Assembly: GCA_017311185.1 (NCBI GenBank)
Contig: JAESUZ010004910.1
Coordinates: forward strand, 1,116,001-1,180,000
DNA: 64,000 bases
Source: Proteles cristata cristata
Taxonomy: Eukaryota > Chordata > Mammalia > Carnivora > Hyaenidae
Direction: 5' to 3'
Shown: in pieces, positions 32,149 through 43,476 of the stretch
How the letters are laid out: each line of letters starts with the position of its first letter
Position numbering within the stretch: the stretch's first letter is position 1
Program-made: the position numbers and the translations under genes
The notes under the pieces: generated by a model
What the model saw: the letters and a program-made list of their open reading frames with translations, nothing else
What the model was told of the DNA's origin: nothing
The model's database searches: none

Positions 32149-33518
32149 ACCAAATAAATGATGAAAACTGCAGAAAGTCATCCAAATATCCAATAGGAGT
32201 TTATCCTTAACAGCTCTCCAGGTGGTACACAGGAGTGGAAAGATCTGGAGCCCACTCCCACACTTGGTGGGAGGAATAGGGGCCAATATCGCCTGGCCCA
32301 AGCTAGGCTTCAGTTCCTGCACAGGCCCTCCCCATTAACTGAGCATGGTGAGTATGCCTCAAGGTGGAGCAAACCAGTTTTTAAAGGGCAATGCCTCCAT
32401 CATCCACTGGGGACCATGCCCAGCAGTGCCCTGGCTTTGAACAGGAGAGGAAAAGCCAGTGAGGACTGGTTTGCTCCTGAGAGGGAGGAGAATCACTGGG
32501 ACATGTGTGGGAGATTGAGAGAGCATCCAGGTGTGGACCATTTAGGGCTTGGGGTGATCCCCCCTTCATCTGCAAATCTTCAGCCCTATCTGATTCTTTA
32601 AATGCTAGGGGAGAATGGTATTTTTGGTTATTTGTTTTTGGAAATAAGTGATCAGTCAGGGATTTGTGACTTGTCTACAATAGTATAAGAGAAATCCAAT
32701 CACTAACATAGGAGCTGGGCATAAGAAGAAAGCAAATTTGACTCAATCCAGTTTGTGACAAAAAACAAACCTTTGTTGGGGTTAATGACTCCAGTCCTAC
32801 AAGGAAGTAAAACCATGAAAACCATGAAAACGTCAGATCCTGGAGGACTTCACTGAGCATTAAGTCAAACCTCTTTTGAAAACTTCCCTGTTTTAGACTT
32901 CCAAGTTTTATGAAACAATACAATCTCTTTATTTTATAAATCAATTCTAATGCTGTTATCTGTTACTTATAGTAGAAACATCCTAATTGATGTAAGTAAT
33001 AAAAAGTATTACTGCCGTATGTGTAGATCATACTCTTTAGGTCTTAGGACAGGAAGCTGTGAGTAAGCCAAATAGTTCTGGAAGGAACTGTATCAGATCA
33101 GGAGAGTTTATCAACCCCAGGGGTCACAAATAACAACTTGGTAGAAAGAGCATAAATATTCCTTTAACGAACTTGCCATCCATCCCCAGGGACCATTTGA
33201 TTGTACTCCAGGTGACTGGCCTTATTAGAATGACTTGCTAATAACACATGATAAGGGAAAATAAGAAAGTGGGACATTCTGTGACCAAGACTTGAAAGAG
33301 AAAGGGATAGAAAGAGGAGGCTCTGAGGGCTGCTGGGAGGTACTGAAGGGGAGGAGGGAGAGAGGAGAAAAGCCAGGCTCCTCACTGGGTCATTATCCTG
33401 GCCTGGCTTCAGCTGCTTACTAGGTCCCTAGAGACAAGAGTGGGACTCACTGGAAGGGAGGTTCTGCTACCCTGACTCTGTGCTCCTATCAAGAAAGAAT
33501 GCTGTCACAGGTGCTTTA
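32149..33518. other. Unique sequence
   Basis: No gene or confident repeat recognised. Confidence 0.45.
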
Positions 33519-33625
33519 AGAACAGAGTGACCAGTCCCCGTTTGTCTAGGACTTGTCCAGCTTTTATCCTGAAAGTCCTGAATTTTGGAAACCCCTCAGT
33601 GATTGGTCAGTCTAGAGTCCTGTGG
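33519..33625 (+). mobile_element. hAT-type MITE remnant
   Basis: AGTGACCAGTCCCCGTTTGT, GGACTTGTCCAGCTTTTAT, then GAAACCCCTCAGTGATTGGT follows a short palindromic non-autonomous DNA transposon (MER81-like from memory). Confidence 0.4.
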
Positions 33626-33783
33626 AATTTGAGGTGGGGCTAGGGGTCAGGGACCTTGCAGGGAGTGGTGCTCTCTTGGACTCAGTCAAAGGACACCAGG
33701 GCAGGTCAAAGGTGAAGCAGTGGAAGCATGCTTCCAGTTTGGAAAGCATGCTTCACATAAGTGATTTACTTTTTTCTCATTTC

Positions 33784-34033
33784 TTCTTTTTTTTAATTTA
33801 AAATTTTTTAACATTTTTCATTTTTTGAGAGACAGAGAGAGACAGAGCGTGAATTGGGGAGGGACAGAGAGAGAGGGAGACACGGAATCTGAAACAGGCT
33901 CCAGGCTCCAAGCTGTCAGCACAGAGACTGACGTGGGGCTCAAGCTCATGGACAGTGAAATCATGACCTGAGCCGAAGTCAGACACTTAACCCAAGTCGG
34001 ACACTTAACTGACTGAGCCACCCAGGAGCCCTG
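33784..34033 (-). mobile_element. Carnivore tRNA-Lys SINE with internal head duplication
   Basis: Reverse copy flanked by CTTTTTCTCATTTC duplications (about 33769-33783 and 34034-34047). The head segment AAGTCRGACACTTAAC is present twice in tandem at about 33977-34010. Confidence 0.9.
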
Positions 34034-34194
34034 CTTTTTCTCATTTCAAGTTGGATTCCAGGATTCCTTGATCCAGAGAAAGGACAGAGCTGTTACTACT
34101 AAGGTTTCCAGTCACACTTTGATATCAGGAGGCCAAAAGACCTGCATTCTTGTTCTCAGGGGACAAAGACAAAGGGATTAGAAATATAAGGTGT

Positions 34195-34208
34195 GGGGGG
34201 GGGGGGGC
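34195..34208. repeat. Poly-G run
   Basis: Run of 12 or more G, followed by further G-rich sequence. Confidence 0.85.
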
Positions 34209-36269
34209 TGATGGGGGGTTGGCATAGAGGTCTGGCTATGGGGTAGGTTTCTTCTACCCACCACCTCTGCCACAGCAAAAAACTGGCTGTTTACTTTCTC
34301 CTGACAGGAAGCAAAGCACACTCCTTAGTTCCTGATGGAAGAAGCCATCACTTTTTGAAAATAAATATGGGAGAGGCCATCAAATTATGTTTTAAAAAAG
34401 TTCCACTGGTTTCAATTGAAAATATGTGTACACGTGGGAAAGACACCAGGGGAAAGGTCTAAAGAGATAAGTATTGCCATGGCCCATGTTAGGAGTAGCT
34501 ACCTGCTCCTAACACACGGGGTAAACACATGGTGATGTAAATTCATAAATAACAGAGCTGAAAGGGTAAAAGTATCAGCAGAATTGTCAGTAAAACTATG
34601 GAGGTCATGTTAGAGCAGGACATAAAAGAAGGGACAATTGACTTTTGACACTGCCTTGATGGCTTCAAATTCTTCATTGAGACATTTAATAGTTTTCAGG
34701 GTTTTTTTGTTTTTTTTTTAAGGAAGAGTTCATGGTCAGGTAAGCTTTAGGAACCACTGTTTACCTTCCCACCCCTTCCCTTCTTCAGTAGGTACTTTAG
34801 CATGTTGAACTGCTCAACTTTGCTTAACTATTTCCAAAAATTATATAATTCAGTAATCTTGTTTTACCTTAAATTAAGAGACAGTTATTATCATCCTAGG
34901 GTATTCGTGAACCACAGAACACACTTTCAGAAATACTGCCTCAGAAAGTTTGTTTTTGAAAATAGTTCCCATACAAAGCGCAGGAAGGAATTTCTTTGAA
35001 ATTCTTTTAGAGGTGAATGGTATCTTCCTTGGTGGACTTCCATAGTGGAGTCCCCTCCCCCAACCAAAGCACAGAGTAAGCATCAGTACCAATGGCTCAG
35101 GAGATGGGTTCTTCCACTAAAACTCATGGTCAACTTTGGAATACCTGGCCTTTCAGAAAAGAAGCTTTGTCTTATATCATTGGAGCTCTGAATGATTGAA
35201 TCTCTGTGAATCTTCTCTTTGAACAAACATTTAAAATCCAAAAAAGACCCTTCAGAAATGCTGCCAAAGAGTTAAAAGCAAGTGTGAAAACATAAGTGGC
35301 CATGTGAAGATCAGAATATTTCAATTAAAAAATTATCATTCAACACAGGTGTTGAAATTCTTTTAAAATATAGATGGAATTAAAAATAAAGATGACTATG
35401 TTGAGTAAGGACCCATTGGGAAAAGATAGCAATTTGCTTGGGAAAATGGTTGAACTGGTAAGGTATAAATGCGGTTCTGACCCAAACACTACGCTTATAA
35501 TCTCAAACCTGTTGAAAGGACAAAACACAGGAAAATTACGTTATAAATATTTTATAACTAGAGAACATTTTAGCTGAGCAACTGAAACACAGCCTTTTAG
35601 GTTAGAAGCAATATACTCTCATTTTCATATGATATAAATAGGTCATCCATCATTATTAGAGAACACTGTTTTTGCACTGAGTTAAAACAAAAGGTTGAAA
35701 TTTTATTCTGATGGGAGAAAATGACAGGTATTGATTAAGAATGGTTAGAAAAAGGGTGTATTGTATTAGCTTTCAAGAATTCTTCTGAAGATTTTTTTTT
35801 TTGATGGAAACACTAAAGAGGTTTATTATCACTTGACTGAAGTCCTTCTAGAAAAGTAACTTCTAATAGTTATGGGACACAGAAAGGTGAGTGGATGTGT
35901 TAGCCTTGGAAGAACCTTTGTGCCCTTTCTGGGGCTGCCAGGTCTCTACATGTACCATGTCTGGGAACATAGTGAATGCCATTTTTACTTGGGGATTTCC
36001 ACAGCATCTGAAATATTTCTTCTCCCCATCTTAGTATCTCCAGACGGGCTTAGTCTTTCAATTCTCCAGCTCTCAAGGGTCACTTCTTTGCTACTGCACC
36101 TTGGCCTGCTTGTATAATGCACCTTTCCTGCATCTTACTGACACTTCAGATCTTACTAGGACTCTCCTAGTCCTAGAGCAAAATGTTGGAAACAATGTAA
36201 ATGTAAAAAAATAAGAAAATGTAAAAATGGATTCTAATGAAGTACAAATCAGTCATTAAAATGGTGGTT
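34209..36269. other. Unique sequence
   Basis: About 2 kb without recognisable repeat or gene. Confidence 0.45.
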
Positions 36270-36448
36270 TAGGAGTGCCTGGGTGACTCACTCAGTTAAG
36301 TGTCTGACTCTTGGTTTTGGCTCAGGTTCGTGAGTTTGAACCCTGGGCTCTGGGCTGACAGTGTGGAGCCTGCTTAGGATTCTCTCTCCTCTCTCTCTGC
36401 CCTTCCCCTGGTAATATACCCTCTCCCAAAATAAATAAAAACTTAAAA
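36270..36448 (+). mobile_element. Carnivore tRNA-Lys SINE, short copy
   Basis: Head GGAGTGCCTGGGTGACTCAC, with part of the B-box region deleted; AATAAATAAAAAC tail. Imperfect duplication around GTGGTT. Confidence 0.85.
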
Positions 36449-36739
36449 AGTGGTTATTTTGTTTACTAAAGAAATCTTAAGTGAAAAAATTAATTCTGTG
36501 TGTTATATACTCCCTATATATAAATTCTCTCTATATGTACATCCTGTTTTTTCTCTCTATCTCTACATATATACATTCAAGTCACTTTTTTTTTATCTTC
36601 TTAATAAGAAAAAAACATCTTATGTGTTTACCCTTGTAATTATAATTACCAGGGATTTGCATTCCTTTTTTGTAGATCTATAATTCCACCTGGTAGTATT
36701 TTCCTTCTGCCTGATGCACGTCCTGTAACATTCTTCTTT

Positions 36740-37122
36740 TCAGATTTTCATGTAAGTTCTTGTTAGTTAACATATCGTATAATATTGTTTTGAGGAGTAG
36801 ACTTTAGTGATTCATCATTTACATATAACTCCCTGCACTCAATGTCACAAGTGCCTTCCTTAATGTCCATTGCCCTTTTAGACCATACTCCCACCCCCCA
36901 GCAAACCTCAGTTTGTTCTCTATCATTAAGAGTCTGTTACAGTTTGTTACCCTCTCCTCCACCTAATCCCATGTTTTTTTTTCTTAAATTCCATATATGA
37001 GTGAAATCATATGGTATTTGTCTTTCTCTGCCTGACATATTTTGCTTAGCATAATACATGCTAGCTCCACCCATGTCGTTGCAAATGACAAGATTTCATT
37101 CCTTTTTATGGCTGAATAATAT

Positions 37123-37170
<48 letters not shown>

Positions 37171-37850
37171 ACATCTTCTTTATCCATTCATCAGTCAATA
37201 GACATTTGGGTCTTTCCATAATTTGTCTATTGTTAATAATACTGCTACAAACATCGGGGTACATGTACTCCTTTGAATCTGTACTTTTGTATCCTTTGGG
37301 TAAATACCTAGTAAATTGCTGGCTCATAGGGTAGATCTATTTTTAACTTTTTGAGGAAACTCCATATTGTTTTCCAGAGTGGCTGCACCAGTTTGCATTA
37401 CCACCAACAGTGCAAGAGGAGGGGAGCCCGCTTCTCCTCATCCTCACCAACAACTGTTATTTCCTGTGTTAATTTTACCCATTCTGACAAGTGTGAAGTG
37501 GTATCTTATCATGTATTTCCCTGCTGATGAGTGATGGTAAGCATCTTTTCATGTGCCTGTTACCCATTTGTGTTGTATGTCTTTGAAAAAAATGTCTATT
37601 CATGTCTTCTGCCCGTTTCTTAACAGGATTATTTGTCTTTTGGGTGTTGAGCTTGACAAGTTCTTTATAGATTCTGAATACTAACCCTTTGTCTGATATG
37701 TCATTTGCAAATATCTTCTATTCTGTAAATTGCTTTTTAGTTTTGCTGATTGTTTCCTTTGCTGTGCAGAAGCTTTTTATCTTGATGAGGTCCCAGTAGT
37801 TCATGTTTGCTTTTGTTCCCTTGCCTTCCTTCCCTTTTTTTTGTTTTGTT
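36740..37850 (-). mobile_element. L1 3' region, reverse orientation
   Basis: Reverse complement of L1 ORF2 C-terminus and 3' UTR: TAGTGATTCATCATTTACAT, CATGTCGTTGCAAATGACAA, GGTCTTTCCATAATTTGTC, GGTAAATACCTAGTAAATTG. Several disabling changes and a CA microsatellite inside. Confidence 0.88.
37129..37171. repeat. (CA)n microsatellite inside L1
   Basis: About 20 CA units replacing the short TATATACACA-like tract found at the same L1 position in other copies. Confidence 0.93.
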
Positions 37851-38409
37851 TCCCTTCCCTTTCATTGAAAACATTATTCCACTACATATACAGTGGAATA
37901 TATATATTTTTATACAAAATACTCTTTATAAACACATATTTGCACATACATGTACACATACTAAAATGTTAATAGCACTTTTCTTGGTATAATTATAGTT
38001 GATTTTTTGTCTTTTTTAGGAGTTTTTTAAATTCTTGTTTCCCTACATGAATGTGAATTCATGAGAGCTTCTTTCTCAACAGTTCCAGTATCTGAAGGAT
38101 TTGAGGTTCAGATTGCCCACTTTGGGTTCCTTAAAGCAATCACTTTTTCAGAAAGATTCATTTCTACAGCTGGCAAGGCCTAGGTAATATCTCCCTTCCA
38201 CAGCAACAGATGGAGGACCATCCCCACTGGACACATAGACCTAAAGTGCATATGGGCAGATTTGGGGGTAGAGGGGGTGTTTGGAGTATAGACAAGCTCT
38301 CCTTCATATGTGGACAGCCTTTTCAGGTCTTTGCCTCTTCTGTTTCTTTCTTCTTGGGTGAGGTTTGTCAGTGTGCACACTCTCTATTTCTTTCTCATCT
38401 AAACTCTCT
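37851..38409. other. Unique sequence
   Basis: Nothing recognised. Confidence 0.45.
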
Positions 38410-38615
38410 AGCTTCACAATCATAGCTACACACTGGAAGTTATATGGAGCACTTTAACCTTAAAAAGTACTGGTGCCCAAGCCCCACCCCCAGAGATCCT
38501 GATCCACTTTTTCTAAAGTAGAGCCCTTTCAGTGGTGTTTTGTAAAAGCTTCCTAGGTGATTTTAATGTGCAGGCAGGCTTGAGGGCTGCTGCTCCAACC
38601 TGAACTTGTCGCTGG
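38410..38615 (+). mobile_element. hAT-type MITE (MER3-like)
   Basis: CACTGGAAGTTATATGGAGC, CCCAAGCCCCACCCCCAGAG, ATCCTGATCCAC and AAAAGCTTCCTAGGTGATTT follow the near-palindromic MER3/hAT-Blackjack pattern as remembered. Confidence 0.55.
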
Positions 38616-38942
38616 GAAGAACCTGTCCATCCTCGACACAGAGTAAGATGAAGTTTGAATGCTAACCTGCCTCAAGGGTGTTGCCCTTTAACCACATCCA
38701 ACTGTTATGCTAAAGGAATGAAGCACTAATGGTGATCTGTCAGTCATTTACCAGGACAAAGAAAGCATTTGGAGAAGCGTCAGGCCCTTCTTGTGACTCC
38801 TGATACAATATTAGTTCTAGTCCCTCATTTCACCCTCATATATGGTTTACCCAGTTTATAATTATCCTGGATGAGATGAACTACCAAATAGATGTTGGTC
38901 CCTGATTTTTAGAATGAGAAATATTTTAAAGTACAGGCTTTC
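38616..38942. other. Unique sequence
   Basis: Nothing recognised. Confidence 0.45.
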
Positions 38943-38979
38943 ACGTGTGTGTGTGTGCGTGTGTGTGTGTGTGTGTGTC
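38943..38979. repeat. (TG)n microsatellite
   Basis: TG tract with one GC interruption. Confidence 0.95.
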
Positions 38980-39489
38980 TCTTCACCAAAAAATGATTCA
39001 CTTAAAGAGGAAGAAATCGCCTTTACTATTGGGTTTTTATACTCATTGTTTTTCCATTTTCTCGGCCATAGGATTGAATTGTCATTGCTTGGCTCTCAAG
39101 AACAAAGTTGTATATTTTCTGCTACATGAATCATTATAAACAACAGCTTTGGGAAGGCACTGTAGGGCCAGTAATTATACTGATGAAACAGAAAGACTGT
39201 ATTCCAAGTGAGGTTAATTTTAGCAGGAGTCAGATAAAAATGTTGTCAACTAATAGCAAACATGCTTGCAATGGAGCCAAAATCGTTGGTGGCAGTGACT
39301 GGTTGTCTGGGCTGAGTGGTTTCCAGGGTCACCACAGAAAGCAGACTGGACCTTTTGACAGTCCTAGGTTATTTAAATTTTGAAGTAGATATATCAAGCT
39401 GGTTATATAAGAAACCTTACAAATCACAAGTGGAAAGTAATCTTAACTTAGAAATGTTACTAAGAATGTAGAATGCTGAAAATGTAAAG

Positions 39490-39491
<2 letters not shown>
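38980..39491. other. Unique sequence
   Basis: Nothing recognised. Confidence 0.45.

Positions 39492-39535
<44 letters not shown>
39492..39535. repeat. (GT)n microsatellite
   Basis: About 22 perfect GT units. Confidence 0.97.
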
Positions 39536-39536
<1 letters not shown>

Positions 39537-40530
39537 GGAGTGGGGAGAGGTGCATAGATCCGTGTAGCAGATAATTGATCCAAACTTAATACATTTACTT
39601 CTCAATAGAGTAAGCTAGTCTCTGAAGAGGATCCCTAAATGGAGAAAAATAATGTTGCAACTTAGGAGGAAAGCAATTTGATGCCTCTACCAAAAAAAAG
39701 TCCATGTTTAAATTTTGTTTAGAATTCTGTTTTCTACAAAGAATACTGCTCTTTTAGGAAATGACTTAAGCTCCTTATAGGCAGTTTCTCCACTCAGTTT
39801 GCAGAACTGAGTGTTGGTGGATAATTAAACAAAGGAGTCCTTCTGCAAAGAAAATTAAAGCTAAAAACACAAAGATAATTGGTAAAGAAGTCTGCCACTG
39901 AGGAGAACTTTGGCATAGGAGGAAAGTGCTGTTGTATTTTCATTGGAAAGATGCTGCATGTAGCCTTCTCTTTTCCTTTCTTTGTCATGTGGAGAAAAGC
40001 AGCAGAAATTCTAACCACAAAAAGCTTGAGTACAAAATAAGGTTTTCTCTATGATCAGTCTGATCTCTTAAACCAGGATAATATACTGACCTGAGGTATC
40101 TGACCTAGATTTAGAGATCAGTTGATAGATAAGCAATGAAATGAGTAAGGAAAATAAACATTCAAATTAGCTTAACCAATAAGAGAATGAACTGAACTAT
40201 GGTACTGAGATGTTTGTGGGTGGAGATATTATTTCAGAATCTACTAGGTAAGGGAAGTTTAAGGAATTTCTTGGGGTGTGGGCTTCTCCAATCTCTCCCC
40301 ACACCTGTCATTTCTTGCTTCTGATTGTTCCAGACTGACTTGAGTCTGCTTCAATCTCTTTCCATGTGTCAGGCAAGATGGACATTCACAGCAGTTTTGA
40401 TAAACAACAGTGGTAGGAAGAGATGAATTGCTCAATATCCACATACCAACCTTTGAAAATTCTCTCATTGTCTCTGATTGGGCTGTGAGTTCATTCTTCA
40501 ACAATCTTGGTGGCCTGAGCTACTGGTATT
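39536..40530. other. Unique sequence
   Basis: Nothing recognised. Confidence 0.45.
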
Positions 40531-40563
40531 CAAACTGACCCAAACTGACCCAAACTGACCCAA
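40531..40563. repeat. Perfect 10-bp tandem repeat, 3.3 copies
   Basis: CAAACTGACC repeated three times plus CAA. Confidence 0.95.
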
Positions 40564-40564
40564 T

Positions 40565-41035
40565 GTGGTAGGCTGAATTCCTGGAATCTATGGATATCTT
40601 ACCATATTAAGCAAAAGGGACTTTGCAGATGTGATTAAGGATTTTGAGATGGGAAAATTATCCTGTGTTATTTTGATAGGCTCACTGTGGTCACACTTTT
40701 CCTATAAATAAAGAGGAGGCAAGAGAAGCAGAGTCTTGGAGAAGGAAATATTACAGTGGAAGCTAAGGTCAGAGAGAGTAAGATTGGAACAGGCTATGCT
40801 TCTAGTTTTGAAGATGGAAGATGTGGCCATGTGGCAATCACTTCAGACTGCCTCTAGAAATTAGAAAAAGCAAGGAAATGGATTCTTCCCCTGCAGCCTC
40901 TGGAAGGAATTCAGCCTGGTGAAACTCTGACTTTAAAACTCCTGCTCTCTAGAACTGTAAGAGAATGAATATGTATTCGTTGGGCCAGTAAATTTGTAGT
41001 CATTTATTACAGCAGCAATAGGAAACTAATATACC
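40565..41035 (+). mobile_element. MaLR solo LTR (MLT1-like)
   Basis: GGACTTTGCAGATGTGATTA, TTTTGAGATGGGAAAATTAT, GGATTCTTCCCCTGCAGCCT and terminal AGCAATAGGAAACTAATATA match the MLT1B-D pattern. Confidence 0.85.
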
Positions 41036-42741
41036 TGGTCTGTGCCAAACCCACTAGGGTTACAGGAATGCAATGATTGATAGATCACCCAGCTGGGAGC
41101 ACATGAGGGGTAGGGGAGAGGAGATTTTTCCAGAGGGACACTGGAGGAAAAAACAATATATATATTACATTAATCAAGCAAAATTTGATGCTGAGCAATC
41201 TCAAAGTTAGAGGAAGAATTCTAGAAGTATAGTTGTTAGAAGAAAAAGGAACTGGGGCCTTCTCAAATAAAATTAATAGAAGGCATTTCTAAAGCTCCTG
41301 CAGGGCTTGTTCTCTCTAGTCTTTGCCCATAATTTTCTCCTGTCTTCTCCTGGGAGGGAGGATCTTCTGGAATGGTTCCCATTATTTTAGTGGACATCTT
41401 AGGAAGAATCAATAATACATGTCCTTGCAAGAAAGTGATCAGTCATACTATCCTTCTAAGGCAAATCTCTATAAACTAATAGATTTAGCTATTCCTAGAG
41501 TATTCATTTTCTATGCAAAGTTTTTGCTGTATGGCTTGGAGCATTTCTTTAAGGTAGTTTGAAAATGCTAGCTGGCTTGAAGCTAGGGACTAAAATGAAT
41601 AATTAATTTATATTTTGAATAAAGCCAGGAAAGGAGTCTCTCTCCCATTTCTTTATTTGGCAATGATCAATTTTTAAAATTCAGATTGTCAAACTACAGT
41701 TATATGTGAAAGATATCAGTGATTTTTGCCACATTAAAATACCACCTTTTCTCTAACTAATGTTTTCTTTAAATCAACTCATTTTTAACTTTCCAGAAAG
41801 AAATTTTTGGCAATTAATATATAATTATAATATATTAATATATAACTATAAAAATAAAAAAAGTCCATCACCTCAAATCATCTAATGTACCACCAGTTTT
41901 TCAGATTTAAAATTTTGAATACTCTTTTAGTTTACAGAACAGCTTTACTTGACTTTTACCGTAGCTATACTAGCAATCTAAAAGCATAGACATCAGACTT
42001 TGGCTTCTAATAAAGACTGAAAGGATAATTTGGACTAATTCTCCCGTTAAGAATAACTAAAATGGATGGAAACAGTATGGAAATAATCTTTTTGAAGCTA
42101 TCAGAGAAATACCAAGGATGCAAAGAATTATGGGACTAAGATTCAGGATAGCTAACTCCAGAGGGATGAGCTCAGAATTTTTGAGCTGTTTTTCCCACAG
42201 CTATGCCTGCCATGTTCAGAAATATGGGTTGAGGACCTGAAAAACTGAGCAAATATTTCAACAAACTCATGTGGCTGGGTGGTGGGGAGAATGAAAAGAA
42301 GGTCTCTGACAAACTCCTAGACATTGGGTTGACACCCTGTAGATGCATCCATTACCTAAGTAAGAGTGTATAGAAGTTAGACCAGTGCTCTTTTAGACAC
42401 TGAAGCCTAGATAATTCAAATAATTTTAATCCTTTTGTATATTAAGCAAATTAAAAAATTGCAATGTTTGTGGTCCCTACAAGAAGTAAAAATGAATTCT
42501 CTTGGGAAAAAGATAGCATTCTTAAAGAGCTCAAGTTGAATCTAATATTTTTAATTTCCTGCACTATCTGGCACTCAATAAAGAATAAAAGGTGTATGAA
42601 GAAACTAGACAGTATAACTAAAAACTACAAACAGAAACAGATTCACAGAGAATCTAGATAATAGAACTCAAAACTGTATAATTTGATTAAAAAAACAAAA
42701 GACAAGATCAAAACCTTTTGCAAAGAATGGGAAGTTAAGTT
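41036..42741. other. AT-rich unique sequence
   Basis: No exon or well-supported repeat; an AT-rich tract lies at about 41.81-41.86 kb. Confidence 0.45.
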
Positions 42742-42760
42742 TCACTTAACATTTCTTTTC

Positions 42761-43037
42761 TTTTTTTTTTTTAAACAGGATGTTCTTTTTTTTTTAAAGT
42801 TTGTTTATTTTATTTTATTTTTTTAATTTTTTTTAATGTTTTATTTATTTCTAGGAGAGAGAGAGACAGTGTGAGCAGGGGAGGGTCAGAGAGAGAGGGA
42901 GTCACAGACTGAAACAGGCTCCAGGCTCTGAGCTGGCAGTCAGCACAGAGCCCGACGCGGGGCTCGAACCACGAACCGCGAGATCATGACCTAAGCGAAA
43001 GTCGGACGCTTAACCGACTAAGCCACCCAGGCGCCCC
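42761..43037 (-). mobile_element. Felid tRNA-Lys SINE, young copy
   Basis: Reverse copy with a long T-rich tail. Perfect 19-bp duplication TCACTTAACATTTCTTTTC at 42742-42760 and 43038-43056; CpGs in the head retained. Confidence 0.95.
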
Positions 43038-43056
43038 TCACTTAACATTTCTTTTC

Positions 43057-43476
43057 AAGAAATTAGAAATATAGTATCTGAAATTAATGACAAAAGGGTT
43101 TGACTTAGAACATCATGTACCACTAAAGAAAGAATTAATAACAGAGCAATAGGTCAAAGAAAACATCTAGAATGATGGAACAAAAGGTTGGGAATTCCAA
43201 AACAAGAGAAAGATTTTTAAAAAAAGATATAATACACTAATATATGTTTTATTGGTGTCTCAGAAGGAGAAAAATTGAAAGGGACGGAAGAAATATTTGA
43301 ATAGATAATGGCTGAAAATTTTTCCAAAACTGACCAAAGACATCAAGCCATAGATTTGGCAAACAATACAAGCCTCAGGCAAAGTAAATTCAAAGAAAAT
43401 TACACCTAGACACATCATGCTAAAACTACTGAAAAGAAATGTGAAAGATAAAAATCTCTTACAAAGTAAGCAAAGT
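43057..43476 (+). mobile_element. Ancient L1M/HAL1-like element, left piece
   Basis: GGAAGAAATATTTGAATAGA, TAATGGCTGAAAATTTTTCC, CACCTAGACACATCATGCTA and AAACTACTGAAAAGAAATG match the older mammalian L1/HAL1 ORF order. Interrupted at 43476 by a younger L1. Confidence 0.65.
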
